Part shown: positions 27,529 through 36,467 of the stretch, piece by piece
How positions within the stretch are numbered: the first letter of the stretch is position 1
Layout: the number at the start of each line of letters is the position of its first letter
Source: Hydrogenophaga sp. BPS33
GTDB taxonomy: Bacteria > Pseudomonadota > Gammaproteobacteria > Burkholderiales > Burkholderiaceae_C
Length of the DNA stretch: 64,000 nucleotides
Direction of reading: 5' to 3'
Assembly: GCF_009859475.1 (NCBI RefSeq)
Contig: NZ_CP044549.1
Location: 3,906,001-3,970,000 of the forward strand
Program-made: the position numbers and the translations under genes
The notes under the pieces: generated by a model
What the model saw: only the letters and a program-made list of their open reading frames with translations
The model's database searches: none
What the model was told of the DNA's origin: nothing

Positions 27529-28209
27529 ATGCTGCTGCACATTCCCCAGGTACTCACGCAGGCCGACGTGGCGGATATCCGCAAGACGCTCGACACCCAG
27601 GGCTGGGTCGACGGACTTCGTTCCACCGGCCCGCAAGCGGCCAACGTCAAGCGCAATCTGCAACTCGACACGGCCTCGCCCGTCTTCGCATCGCTCTCGC
27701 AGCGCATCGCGCAGGCGCTGCAGATCCATCCGCTGTTCGTCTCGGCCGTCCTGCCCGGCAAGGTGCTGCCGCCCATGTTCAACCGCTACGAAGGCGGTGG
27801 TACCTACGGCAACCACATCGACAACGCGATCCAGACCGACCGCTTCAGCGGCCAGAAGGTGCGCACCGATGTCTCCACCACCGTGTTCCTGAGCGGCCCC
27901 GACGAATACGAAGGCGGTGAGCTGATCGTGGAGGACAGCTTCGGCACGCACGAGGTCAAGCTGGATGCGGGTGACGCGGTCATCTACCCGTCGACCAGCC
28001 TGCACCGCGTCGAGCCCGTGACCCGCGGCGTGCGCGTGGCCTCATTTCTCTGGACGCAGAGCCTGGTGCGCGACGCGTGGCGGCGCTCGATGCTGTTCGA
28101 GTTGGACATGACGATCGTCAAGCTGCGCGGGCAGTTGGGCGACAACGCCGAAGTCGTTGCGTTGACCGGTCACTACCACAAGCTCCTCCAGCAATGGGCT
28201 GAGACTTGA
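27529..28209 (+). CDS. piuC: Fe(II)/2-oxoglutarate-dependent PKHD-type hydroxylase
   Basis: A 226-residue oxygenase of the YbiX/PiuC family, iron-starvation-induced partners of catecholate siderophore receptors. The iron triad is His96 and Asp98 (YGNHIDNA) and His159 (SLHRVEPV), with Arg169 the likely 2-oxoglutarate anchor (GVRVASFLW). The N-terminus [10 protein letters not shown] and length match the family. It lies downstream of the Fiu-like receptor and ends exactly where the convergent flavoprotein gene ends (no gap). The substrate of this family is not established. Confidence 0.93.
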   Translation: MLLHIPQVLTQADVADIRKTLDTQGWVDGLRSTGPQAANVKRNLQLDTASPVFASLSQRIAQALQIHPLFVSAVLPGKVLPPMFNRYEGGGTYGNHIDNAIQTDRFSGQKVRTDVSTTVFLSGPDEYEGGELIVEDSFGTHEVKLDAGDAVIYPSTSLHRVEPVTRGVRVASFLWTQSLVRDAWRRSMLFELDMTIVKLRGQLGDNAEVVALTGHYHKLLQQWAET

Positions 28210-29586
28210 TCAGTACACGTCGCGGCGGTAGCGGCCTTCGGCGGCCAGTTGCTGCAGCGCCTCTTCGCCCAGGATGCTTTGCAGCGTGTCGTTGACCTCC
28301 CCGGCCATGCCCTCCAGGCTGCCACACACATAGATCGCGGCACCCCGGGCAACCCAGTCTTTCACCTGCGCAGCCGACTCGGCCAGTGCATGCTGCACAT
28401 AGCGCCGCTCGGCCTGGTCGCGCGAGAACACCCAGTCCACGCGCTCAAGCCGGCCTTCTCGTTGCCACGCATCGATCTCTTCGCGGTAGTGCGCGTCGCA
28501 GCGTGCATGGCGCTCGCCGAACAGCAGCCACAGAGGTGCCTGGCCCTGTCCCGCCGCGACGCGTGCGCGGATGTGCCCGCGCAGTCCCGCGAGCCCCGTG
28601 CCATTGCCGATGAGGATCAGCGCACGCTGCGCGTTGTCGGCGATGCGGAAACCGCCATGCGCGCGCACGCGCATCCGCACGGTGTCACCCACCCTCGCGT
28701 CCTGCGCCAACCAGCCCGATGCCACGCCCGCACTGCCGTCCGCGCGGCGCGCCTGGCGCACCAGCAGGTGCACCGCGCCGTCTTGCGGCACCGAGGCGAT
28801 GGAGTAATCGCGCGGCTCGCCCGGTGCGCCAGGCACTTCGATCTGCACCAGATCGCCCGCCTGCCAGTCGGGCAACGCAGCGCCGGCTTCGGGCACGAGT
28901 TCGAGGTGGTGCACCGGCTCACCGGCGCTGCCCGGATTGAGGTGCAAGCGGGTGCGCAGCCGCCAGGGCTCCAAGGCCGGCGCTTCCCAGTCGGGCAGAT
29001 CGCTCGTGCCCGCCAGATGCCCCAGGTGCTGGCGCCAGCGCAGCAGCGCTTGCGGGTCGCTTTTGTCCACCTCGATGCGCTCGAACAAGGCCTGCGCGCC
29101 CTGCGACAGCAGCCACTGGTCGAGCGCGCGGCCGAAGCCGCAGAAATTGGCGTAGGTCCTGTCGCCCAGGGCCAACAGCCCCACGTGCAGGTGCGACAGC
29201 GACGCGCCCGCCGTGGCCATGACCTGCCGCGCGAACGGCACCGCGCTGTCGGGCGGATCGCCTTCGCCGTAGGTGCTGGCGACGCACAGCAGGCGGTCGG
29301 CCTGCTGCAGGTCTTCGAGCCGGATCTGGCTCAGCGGCGCGAGCCGCACCGGCACGCCCGCCGTGTGCAAGGCCTGCGCGGTCTGCAGCGCCAGCTCTTC
29401 GGCCTGGCCGGTCTGGCTCGCATAGGCGACCCACCACGCGGGCACGCCGGGCGTGGCGGGCAACAGCGCCTGCACCCGCCGTTGCGCCGCGCGCTGGCGG
29501 TTGCGGTATTGCCATGCGATGGCACCGCACATCAGCGCATAACAGAGCACCGTGGCCAGGGCATAGAGGATTTTTTCGAGGGTCAT
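28210..29586 (-). CDS. Membrane-anchored flavodoxin/FNR-type reductase (sulfite reductase flavoprotein-like)
   Basis: A 458-residue electron-transfer flavoprotein. An N-terminal membrane helix (about 5-26) is followed by a flavodoxin-like FMN domain (about 50-195: WVAYASQTGQAEELA, ASTYGEGDPPDSA, LALGDRTYANFCGFG) and a cytochrome P450 reductase-like FAD/NADPH domain (about 205-458: RDYSIAS for FAD, LILIGNGTGLAGLRG for NADPH, YVCGSLEGMA, ending RRDVY). It probably passes electrons from NADPH to the membrane or periplasm. Last gene of a leftward five-gene set headed by a PepSY protein, it overlaps apbE by 4 bp (ATGA). Inferred to be the electron source for ferric-siderophore reduction. Confidence 0.88.
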   Translation of the reverse strand: MTLEKILYALATVLCYALMCGAIAWQYRNRQRAAQRRVQALLPATPGVPAWWVAYASQTGQAEELALQTAQALHTAGVPVRLAPLSQIRLEDLQQADRLLCVASTYGEGDPPDSAVPFARQVMATAGASLSHLHVGLLALGDRTYANFCGFGRALDQWLLSQGAQALFERIEVDKSDPQALLRWRQHLGHLAGTSDLPDWEAPALEPWRLRTRLHLNPGSAGEPVHHLELVPEAGAALPDWQAGDLVQIEVPGAPGEPRDYSIASVPQDGAVHLLVRQARRADGSAGVASGWLAQDARVGDTVRMRVRAHGGFRIADNAQRALILIGNGTGLAGLRGHIRARVAAGQGQAPLWLLFGERHARCDAHYREEIDAWQREGRLERVDWVFSRDQAERRYVQHALAESAAQVKDWVARGAAIYVCGSLEGMAGEVNDTLQSILGEEALQQLAAEGRYRRDVY

Positions 29587-30605
29587 TCGGCGAGCTCCTG
29601 CATCGCAGAGGTCAGGGTCTCGGTGAGTTGGCCGTCGCGCTCGCGCTGCACGAACAAGGCGGCAATGCCGTGCGCGGTGGCCAGGGTCATGCCCTCTTCC
29701 TGTCCCAGCACGCAGAGCGCGGTGGACCACGCATCGGCCCACAGGCATTCGGTGTGCAGCACGCTCACCGATGCGAGGCCGTTGGCCAGGGGTTGGCCCG
29801 TGCGGGGGTCGATGGTGTGGGGTCGGCGCACGCCACCGTGCTCGAACACGCGGCGGTAGTCGCCCGAGGTCGCCACGCTCAAGCCGTGCAAGGCCACGCG
29901 CGTGGCGGGCCCTGCAGGCTGCCCGGGCGCCAGCGGTGGCGCTTCGAGATCGACCCACCAAGGCTGCCCACCGGAGCGCACACCGTGGCCGCGCAACTCG
30001 CCACCCACCTCCACCAGCGTGTGCGGCAGGCCCATGGCGCTCAGGCGGCGCGACACGAGATCCACCGCGTAGCCTTTGGCGATGGCGGAGAAGTCCAGCA
30101 GCACGCCACCGGGCTGGCGCAGTTGGCGGTGCATTGCGTCCCATCGCAGTGCGCGCCAGTCGGTGTGCGCCCATGCGCGGCGCACCGCGGCATCGGAGGG
30201 TGGCTCAAAGCCGGCATCGGTGTAGCGCGGGCTCGGCCCGAAGCCCCACAAGTTCACCAGGGCGCCTGCGGCCGGGTTGAACGCTCCACCGGACCATTCG
30301 GCCAACGCGCACGCGGCCTGCAGCACCTCGGCCATGGCCTCGGGCACGGTGTGCACACTGCCTGCGGGCGCGCGGTTGAAACGGTCGAGATCGGAGCCCG
30401 GCAACCAGGTGCTCATCTGGCCGACGACGAGGTCCAGCGCGTCCTGCACGGCCGCGCGCACGCGCGCGGCCGTCACCGCCATGGTGTGGCCCGCCCAGCG
30501 CACCTGCCAGGTCGTGCCCATGGTCTGGCCTTCGAGGCTGTGCACCTGCGCCCCCAGCAGCGGCGCGGCGGCTTCCATCGCCAGGGGCACCAGCACGCGG
30601 TTCAT
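29583..30605 (-). CDS. apbE: FAD:protein FMN transferase
   Basis: A 340-residue ApbE-family enzyme that attaches FMN covalently to Thr/Ser of proteins bearing a D-x-x-(S/T)-G-A-T motif. Visible family features are EGQTMGTTWQVRW, DFSAIAKGYAVDLVS, GGELRGHG, HTIDPRTGQPLANG and WADAWSTALCVLG. Its likely target lies two genes upstream: the DUF2271 protein with DGLSGAT. No clear signal peptide or lipobox is seen, although ApbE usually works outside the cytoplasm. ATG 30605 is used; a TTG two codons earlier is possible. It overlaps the flavoprotein gene by 4 bp. Confidence 0.92.
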   Translation of the reverse strand: MNRVLVPLAMEAAAPLLGAQVHSLEGQTMGTTWQVRWAGHTMAVTAARVRAAVQDALDLVVGQMSTWLPGSDLDRFNRAPAGSVHTVPEAMAEVLQAACALAEWSGGAFNPAAGALVNLWGFGPSPRYTDAGFEPPSDAAVRRAWAHTDWRALRWDAMHRQLRQPGGVLLDFSAIAKGYAVDLVSRRLSAMGLPHTLVEVGGELRGHGVRSGGQPWWVDLEAPPLAPGQPAGPATRVALHGLSVATSGDYRRVFEHGGVRRPHTIDPRTGQPLANGLASVSVLHTECLWADAWSTALCVLGQEEGMTLATAHGIAALFVQRERDGQLTETLTSAMQELAE

Positions 30606-30612
30606 CCCCAAG

Positions 30613-31515
30613 TCAGTTCGGCAGCACTTCCAGCGTCAGGCTGTAGCCCGAGCGGCGCACCGGCTCGGCCAAGGTGCCGGCAGGACCGCTGGGCGCGGGG
30701 CGCGCGGCGCCAGCCGCCATCGGCGCACCCGCGCCAGGTCCACCCGGGCCACCCGCACCCGGCGCGCGCGGGGGCGCGATGTTGAGCCAGTACATGCCCG
30801 CCGCAGGCCACTTCACCTGGATCTCGCCGTTCTTGTCGGTCTCCATGCGGATCTCGCCCAGTTGGCTGCGGTAGCGCAAACCCGCCAGGATCACGGTGGC
30901 GTTGTAGCCGGCGGCCGGCTTGCCGTTGTCCAGAAAACGGAACGTCGCCGACTCGCCGGCCACCAGGTCGTTCGGGTGCGTCACCGGCACCAGCTCGATG
31001 CCCCGGTTGGTGGGCTTGAGCGCATCGATGGTGGGCTTGCCCGAGGTCACGAAGGTCTCCACGCGGTTTTGCGACTGGCTCACGCGCAGGTCTTCGGCGT
31101 TGGCCGGGATGTCCTTGGCCAGCGATTCGGCCGTGCCGCGCAGGCGCTTGGTCTCGGTGCCGACACGGAAACTGGCGGTGATGCTGTCGTTCACCAGCGC
31201 CAGGCGGTAGGTGCCCTGCTTGTCCAGCTTCACGTCGAACATGCTGCGGTAGCGACCCTTGGCCTGGTTCTGCGCCTCCACCGCCTGGCCGTCGGGCCCG
31301 ATCACGACCAGGTTGTCCAGGCCGGCGGCGTTGTGCTCGTAGTAGAAGATGTCGTTGGAAACGGCGGCGTCCACGCTCACCCAGGGTTGCTGGGCCGAGT
31401 AGATGGTGCCCGAGGGCAGCAGCCAGGAGCGGTGGGCATGCGCGGCCATGGGCAGCGCGAGCGCCACGGCAGTGGCCAGGGTGAATGCACGGGCACGCAG
31501 AAAAGCGGGTGTCAT
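30613..31515 (-). CDS. DUF4198 family periplasmic protein
   Basis: A 300-residue secreted protein: signal peptide to about residue 26 (ALPMAAHA), then HRSWLLPSGTIYSA, a His-containing start typical of DUF4198, followed by beta-rich segments and a Gly/Ala/Pro-rich stretch (about 255-285) before the C-terminal strand SGYSLTLEVLPN. DUF4198 proteins are commonly found with TonB receptors and metal uptake; the function is unknown, perhaps metal or chelate binding. It sits between apbE and the DUF2271 gene in one leftward operon. ATG 31515 chosen because it opens the signal peptide. Confidence 0.85.
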   Translation of the reverse strand: MTPAFLRARAFTLATAVALALPMAAHAHRSWLLPSGTIYSAQQPWVSVDAAVSNDIFYYEHNAAGLDNLVVIGPDGQAVEAQNQAKGRYRSMFDVKLDKQGTYRLALVNDSITASFRVGTETKRLRGTAESLAKDIPANAEDLRVSQSQNRVETFVTSGKPTIDALKPTNRGIELVPVTHPNDLVAGESATFRFLDNGKPAAGYNATVILAGLRYRSQLGEIRMETDKNGEIQVKWPAAGMYWLNIAPPRAPGAGGPGGPGAGAPMAAGAARPAPSGPAGTLAEPVRRSGYSLTLEVLPN

Positions 31516-31573
31516 GGCGAAGGTCTCCAAAGAATGAAAGGTCAATGGAAGGTGTGAATGGGTTCGCACCTTC

Positions 31574-32089
31574 CTAGGGTTTGACGGTGACGCTGATGGC
31601 GCCGAGTTCGTGTTCGCCTTTGGCTTGCGCCGTCGCGGCGGCTTTCGGGGGCCACACGAACGGCACTTTCACCTGTTCGCGTCCGCCCACCTCGCGTGCG
31701 GCTTCGAGCACCAGCTGGTATTCGCCCGGTGCGAGCTTGCCCAGCGCGCTGCTGTCGTTGAACTGCAGCGCGTGCTCACCCGGCGCGCGCGTGGCACCGC
31801 TCAGGCCATCCACCGGCATGTTGAGTTCACGCCCGCTCTTGCGCCACCAGGCGCGCATGTCCTTGAGCCACTTGGTGCCCTCGTTGTTGCGCAGCTTGAT
31901 GTCGTACCAGACCGCGAGGTTGCCGGCGAACGACTGGTCCGGCTTCTCGATCCAGATCGCCACGTAGGGCCGGTGGTACTCGGCCACGGCCAGGCGCGGA
32001 ATCTCGACCTTGAGCGCCAGGTCGGCGGCCATGGCGGGCCAGGCCAGGCCGGCCGCTGAAAGGGCGGCGGCGTATCGAATCGTCGTCAT
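31574..32089 (-). CDS. DUF2271 periplasmic protein with flavinylation motif
   Basis: A 171-residue exported protein with a signal peptide (to about residue 21, AWPAMA). It carries DGLSGAT at residues 94-100, matching the ApbE flavinylation consensus, so Thr100 is the predicted site of covalent FMN attachment. The region around it (WLKDMRAWWRKSGREL) is typical of DUF2271. With apbE, a PepSY membrane protein and an NADPH flavoprotein in the same operon, it is a good candidate for a periplasmic electron carrier serving iron reduction; this role is inferred. Confidence 0.87.
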   Translation of the reverse strand: MTTIRYAAALSAAGLAWPAMAADLALKVEIPRLAVAEYHRPYVAIWIEKPDQSFAGNLAVWYDIKLRNNEGTKWLKDMRAWWRKSGRELNMPVDGLSGATRAPGEHALQFNDSSALGKLAPGEYQLVLEAAREVGGREQVKVPFVWPPKAAATAQAKGEHELGAISVTVKP

Positions 32090-32111
32090 GGGAACGCAGC
32101 TCCTTCTGCAA

Positions 32112-32750
32112 TCAATGGATGAACAGGATCACGAGCAGCAGCGGTATCACCAACCCTGCGCCCACCATGGGCCACACCGTGGGACGGCTGGCCGCGTGGA
32201 ACTTGAGGATGAACAGGCCGGTGATGCAGAACACCAGGCAAGCCACCGAGAAGACGTCGAGGAACCACTTCCAGGCCAGTCCGGTGTGGCGGCCCTTGTG
32301 CAAGTCGTTGAGGTAGGAAATCCAGCCGCGGTCGGTGCGCTCGTACTCCACGGCGCCCGACTCGCGGTCGATGCGCAACCACGCATCGCCACCCGGACGC
32401 GGCAGCGAGAGGTACACCTCTTCGGGCGACCACTCCGCCGCGTTCCCAGGCAGGCTCACGTCCAGCGAGGTCGCAAGCCAGCGGTGCAGCTCGGCCGGCA
32501 ACACCGCGTCCTTCGGTTCGTTGTCCTGGGGCGCGAGCTCGGTGACCAGTTCCGGGGGCAGTTGCGCTTCCTTGTGCTGCACCTGCGGCTGCGCGGCAAT
32601 GTCGGCCGCGTGGTTCAGCGTGATGCCGGTGATGGCGAACAACAGCATGCCGATCAGGCACAGCGCCGAGCTGATCCAGTGCCATTGGTGCAAGGTCTTG
32701 AGCCAGTAGGCGCGGCTGGACGCCGCGTGGGCGAAAGGAGGATTTTTCAC
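32112..32750 (-). CDS. PepSY-associated transmembrane protein
   Basis: An inner-membrane protein of about 212 residues. An N-terminal helix ([19 protein letters not shown]) is followed by a periplasmic PepSY-like region (about 60-150, including [19 protein letters not shown]) and two C-terminal helices ([18 protein letters not shown] and [17 protein letters not shown]). Such proteins are seen in iron-reductase modules. The reading frame extends upstream to 32837 without ATG; GTG at 32750 just before [15 protein letters not shown] is taken as the start, but this is uncertain. It heads the leftward operon, 22 bp before the DUF2271 gene, downstream of a Fur-like site. Confidence 0.85.
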   Translation of the reverse strand: MKNPPFAHAASSRAYWLKTLHQWHWISSALCLIGMLLFAITGITLNHAADIAAQPQVQHKEAQLPPELVTELAPQDNEPKDAVLPAELHRWLATSLDVSLPGNAAEWSPEEVYLSLPRPGGDAWLRIDRESGAVEYERTDRGWISYLNDLHKGRHTGLAWKWFLDVFSVACLVFCITGLFILKFHAASRPTVWPMVGAGLVIPLLLVILFIH

Positions 32751-32840
32751 GGGAATGTCGGGCGCAAAAACAGGTCGGCGCCCAAGGCATTCCGGGCGGC
32801 GCGGGCACACGAAGCGCGTACGCGCAACAGGCTGCAAATT

Positions 32841-32860
32841 ATAACTATTCTCATTTAGAA
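32841..32860 (-). promoter_or_regulatory. Fur-box-like site of the PepSY/DUF2271/apbE operon
   Basis: AACTATTCTCATT (32843-32855) is AATGAGAATAGTT on the operon strand, close to AATGATAATCATT. It stands about 90 bp upstream of the proposed GTG start, in the only AT-rich stretch of the gap. Confidence 0.55.
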
Positions 32861-32933
32861 AATGACGAAAAGCTTGCGCAAGTGCGCGGTGCGCGCCGTT
32901 TTCTTCTTAGCTCACCACTGCGCCGAAGCGCGA

Positions 32934-33047
32934 CCCGCAGCGCATGAAACAACGCAGCCCAGGGACACCGAGGGTCCGGCTTGGCCGGCCCCAGGTGTCG
33001 CCCCCCTTCCAGGGGGGAGCGCCGAAGGCGCGCAGGGGGTGTTCCAT
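32934..33047 (-). repeat. Interspersed palindromic repeat, family B, copy 1 (inverted)
   Basis: The reverse complement of this stretch is almost identical to 57279-57394: CCCCTGCGCGCCTTCGGCGC, CCCCCCTGGAAGGGGGG hairpin, GACACCTGGGGCCGGCC, AAGCCGGACCCTCGGTGTCC and a tail with CGTTG..TCATGCGCTGCGGG. It ends 1 bp from the stop of the efflux-lipoprotein gene and may act as its terminator. Confidence 0.75.
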
Positions 33048-33048
33048 T

Positions 33049-34467
33049 TCAGCTCAGGGGCGGTGGCGCGACCCAGTCGCCGCCCAGCGCCTTGTACAGG
33101 TCCAGGGCCGCGGTCAGGCGCGAAAGACTTTGCGTGGACAGCGCATCGAGCGCGGCGAACAGCGTGCGCTGCGCGTCGAGCACCGAGAGCAGATCCCCAC
33201 TGCCCTCGCGGTAGCGCAGCTCGGCCAGTTGCAACGAGCGCCGTGCCTGCGCCACCACTTCCCGCTGCAGCGCTTCCTGCCGCTGGCTGCGCTCCACGCT
33301 GCCCAGGCCGTCGTCCACTTCCTTGAGCGCGGTGCGGATGGCCTTGCCGTAGTTCTCGATCAACACCACGCGCTGCGATTCGGTGCTGCGGATCTGCAGG
33401 CGCTGGCGACCGCCATCGAAGATCGACTGCGCCAGCGACAGGCCGACCGACAGGCTTTGGGTGGGATCGGCCAGGCTCAGCAAGGCCGAGGTGCCCAGGC
33501 TGCCCGAGGCCGACAGGGACAAGCTGGGCAACAGGGCCTTGCGCGCGGCCTCCACGTTGGCATCCGAGGCGGCCAATTGCGCCTCGGCCGAGGCCAAGTC
33601 CGGACGGCGCGTGAGCAGGGAAGACGGCAGGCCGGGCGACAGGGCGGGCACGCGCAGCTGCCCGAATTCACCCGCTTGCGGGGCATAGCCTTGCGGCACA
33701 CGGCCCAGCAGCAAAGCCAGTGCCGACGCGGTCTGGCGTTGCTGCAACTCCAGCGGCAGCAAGGCCGTGCGTTGCGACAGCACCGTCGTGCGCTGTTGCG
33801 ATACCTCGAGCGCGGTGGCCACCCCGTTGCGCTGGCGCGCTTCCACGATGCCCAACACGCGCTCGGCAATCGCCAGGTTCTCGCGCGCGATGCGCAGGCG
33901 CTCGGCGGTGTTGAGCCACAGGAAGTAGTTGTTCGCCACGCTGGTGAGCAGGGCCAGGCGCGCGGTTTTCCAGTCGTACTGGCTGGCCTGGAACGAGGCT
34001 TCGCCCGCGCGCACGCTGGCGGCGATGCGACCCCACAGATCCACCTCGTAGCTCACCGACAGGCCCACGCTGCTCGACTCGCGCGTGGTCGCCGCGCTGC
34101 CGGGCGCGTCGGTGCGGCCGGCGGACGCGCCGGCACTGCCGTTGACCGAGGGCAGCCGCGAGATGCCGGCCTGCTGCAAGGCAATGTCGGCCTGGCGCAT
34201 GCGCTCGACGGCGATGCGCAGGTCCGGGCTGCCGGCCTGCGCCTCTTCGATCAAGCGCTCCAGCGGCTGCGAACCGAACGCCTGCCACCAGGCCGTGGTG
34301 GCTTGCTGCGTTTCCACCGCGGGCAGCGCCGGACCATAGCTCGCGGGCATGTCGACGATGGGCCCGCGCGCGGAATCGGTGGTGGCACAGGCGGTCAAGG
34401 CCAATGCCGCGGCCAGGACCACCGGCTTGGCCAAGGGAAACGAAAGCGGTTTCATGTGCGTGCTCAT
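33049..34467 (-). CDS. Outer-membrane efflux lipoprotein (NodT/OprM type)
   Basis: A 472-residue TolC-like outer-membrane factor. A lipobox (LALTAC) puts the lipidated cysteine near residue 28. Two OEP repeats follow, with [29 protein letters not shown], the [12 protein letters not shown] helix, [15 protein letters not shown], and [11 protein letters not shown], all family hallmarks. ATG 34467 overlaps the ABC-transporter stop by 4 bp; an internal ATG at 34455 is an alternative. It completes a tripartite pump with the MacA-like and MacB-like proteins encoded upstream. Confidence 0.94.
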   Translation of the reverse strand: MSTHMKPLSFPLAKPVVLAAALALTACATTDSARGPIVDMPASYGPALPAVETQQATTAWWQAFGSQPLERLIEEAQAGSPDLRIAVERMRQADIALQQAGISRLPSVNGSAGASAGRTDAPGSAATTRESSSVGLSVSYEVDLWGRIAASVRAGEASFQASQYDWKTARLALLTSVANNYFLWLNTAERLRIARENLAIAERVLGIVEARQRNGVATALEVSQQRTTVLSQRTALLPLELQQRQTASALALLLGRVPQGYAPQAGEFGQLRVPALSPGLPSSLLTRRPDLASAEAQLAASDANVEAARKALLPSLSLSASGSLGTSALLSLADPTQSLSVGLSLAQSIFDGGRQRLQIRSTESQRVVLIENYGKAIRTALKEVDDGLGSVERSQRQEALQREVVAQARRSLQLAELRYREGSGDLLSVLDAQRTLFAALDALSTQSLSRLTAALDLYKALGGDWVAPPPLS

Positions 34468-36467
34468 TCGGAAGACAGGGCGACGACGGGGTCCAGGCCC
34501 GCGGCCTTGCGCGCGGGCAGAAAGCCAAAGACCAGGCCGGTGGCGAAGGCACAGCCGAACGCCAGCACGACGGGCGCCACGGAGTACTGCACCGCCGTCC
34601 CGGTGGCGTCGATCACGAAGGCCACGCCCAGGCCAATGACCACGCCGACCAGGCCACCGATGGCCGAGACCACCAGCGCCTCGATCAGGAACTGCTGCAG
34701 GATGTTGCGCGTGCGGGCGCCGGTGGCCATGCGGATGCCGATCTCGCGGGTGCGCTCGGTCACGCTCACCAGCATGATGTTCATCACCCCGATGCCGCCC
34801 ACCAGCAGCGAGATCGCCGCGATCGAGCCCAACAGGATGGTCATGGTGTTCTGCGTCTCGGTGGCCGTGTCGATGATCGAGGCCATGTTGCGGATCTGGA
34901 AGTCGATCACGCCATGGCGCTCGGCCAGCAGCGACTCCACCGCCGATTGCGTCTCGTCGATGCGGCTCACGTCGGACACCGCCACCGTCACGTTGCGCAG
35001 GAAGCGCTGGCCCGACAGCCGCAACTGGCTCGTGGCGTACGGCACCAGCACCACGTCGTCCTGGTCCTGTCCATTGGGCGAGGCGCCGCGCGCGGTCATC
35101 ACACCGGTCACCTGGAAGATCAGGTTGTTGACCAGGATGTACTTGCCCAGGGGATCTTCGCCGCCCGGGAACAGCGCGTTGGCCACGGTCTGCCCGAGCA
35201 CCGCCACGGTGGCGTATTCGGCCTCGTCCTCGTCGGTGAAGAAGGTGCCTGTCTTCACCTTCCATTGCCGCGCCAGCGGGAACTTCGACGAGGTGCCGAG
35301 GATGCTGCTCGAATAATCCGCCTCGCCGTAGCGCAGCGTCGCGTTGCTGCTTTGCTCGGGCACGGCCGCCAGCACGTTGGGCACCTCCTTGTCGATCGCT
35401 TGCACGTCCGGCAGCACCAGCGTGGCGGTGTTCTGGAAACCGCGCTGGTTGGGCGCGCCGGGGCGCACCAGCAGCAGGTTGGAGCCCATGGCGCTGATGC
35501 GGTCGATCACCACCTGCTTGGCGCCGTCGCCAATGGCGAGCATGGCGATCACCGAGGCCACGCCGATGACGATACCGAGCAAGGTGAGGATGGCGCGGAA
35601 CACATTGGCCTTGAGCGCGCGCCACGCGGTTTTCGCGGCCTCGAGAATGTCGCTCACATGCGAGATGCGGCCTGCGCGCGCGGTCCAGTTCTGCGCGGCC
35701 AGCGCCGCCTCGCCTTCGGGCGGCCGAGGCCCGGCGTCGGAGACGATGTTGCCGTCCTTGATCTCGATCACGCGGTGTGCGTGTTCGGCCACTTCCCGCG
35801 CGTGGGTGATGAGGATCACCGTGTGGCCCTGCGCGGCCAGTTGCTTGAGCAAGACCATCACGTCCGCACCGCTCTTGCTGTCCAGCGCGCCGGTGGGCTC
35901 GTCGGCCAGGATCACGCGGCCGCCGTTCATGAGGGCGCGCGCGATCGACACGCGCTGCTGCTGCCCGCCCGAGAGCTGGTTGGGCCGGTGGTGCATGCGG
36001 TCGCCCAGACCCAGCGAGGTGAGCAGTTCGGCGGCCCGCGCGTGCCGCTCCTCGGGCGGAATGCCGGCGTACACGGCGGGCACTTCCACGTTGTCCGCCG
36101 CCGTGCCGGTGGCGATCAGGTTGTAGCTCTGGAACACGAAGCCAAAGGCGTCGCGGCGCAACTCGGCGAGTTCGTCGCGCTCCAGTTCCGACACGTCGCG
36201 GCCCATGAAGCGGTAGCGGCCGGTCGTGGGCTTGTCCAGGCAGCCGAGAATGTTCATCAAGGTGGACTTGCCCGAACCGGACGCCCCCATGATGGCCACC
36301 AGTTCGCCCGGATAGATCTGCAGGTCGATGCCGTGCAGCACTTCGACCGACAGATCGCCGTTCTGGTAGGTCTTGGTGATGCCGCTCAGGTCGATCAGCG
36401 GCACGCCCAGCCCCTGCGGCGCGGCGCGCAGCGCTTGCACTTCGGGCGACTGCGGCAACTGGCTCAT
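34464..36467 (-). CDS. macB: MacB-type ABC transporter (ATPase-permease fusion)
   Basis: A 667-residue fusion. The N-terminal ATPase has Walker [10 protein letters not shown] (61-69), Q-loop FVFQSYNLI, signature LSGGQQQR and Walker [14 protein letters not shown] first helix near 310 ([21 protein letters not shown]) leads into a periplasmic MacB core and three C-terminal helices (from about residue 545, [18 protein letters not shown]) ending VVALSSE. MacB proteins use ATP to drive export of macrolides, lipopeptides or siderophores from the periplasm. Genes on both sides overlap it by 4 bp, so macA-macB-outer-membrane-factor is one operon. Substrate unknown; a divergent BaeSR-like system lies next to it. 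Confidence 0.95.
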   Translation of the reverse strand: MSQLPQSPEVQALRAAPQGLGVPLIDLSGITKTYQNGDLSVEVLHGIDLQIYPGELVAIMGASGSGKSTLMNILGCLDKPTTGRYRFMGRDVSELERDELAELRRDAFGFVFQSYNLIATGTAADNVEVPAVYAGIPPEERHARAAELLTSLGLGDRMHHRPNQLSGGQQQRVSIARALMNGGRVILADEPTGALDSKSGADVMVLLKQLAAQGHTVILITHAREVAEHAHRVIEIKDGNIVSDAGPRPPEGEAALAAQNWTARAGRISHVSDILEAAKTAWRALKANVFRAILTLLGIVIGVASVIAMLAIGDGAKQVVIDRISAMGSNLLLVRPGAPNQRGFQNTATLVLPDVQAIDKEVPNVLAAVPEQSSNATLRYGEADYSSSILGTSSKFPLARQWKVKTGTFFTDEDEAEYATVAVLGQTVANALFPGGEDPLGKYILVNNLIFQVTGVMTARGASPNGQDQDDVVLVPYATSQLRLSGQRFLRNVTVAVSDVSRIDETQSAVESLLAERHGVIDFQIRNMASIIDTATETQNTMTILLGSIAAISLLVGGIGVMNIMLVSVTERTREIGIRMATGARTRNILQQFLIEALVVSAIGGLVGVVIGLGVAFVIDATGTAVQYSVAPVVLAFGCAFATGLVFGFLPARKAAGLDPVVALSSE

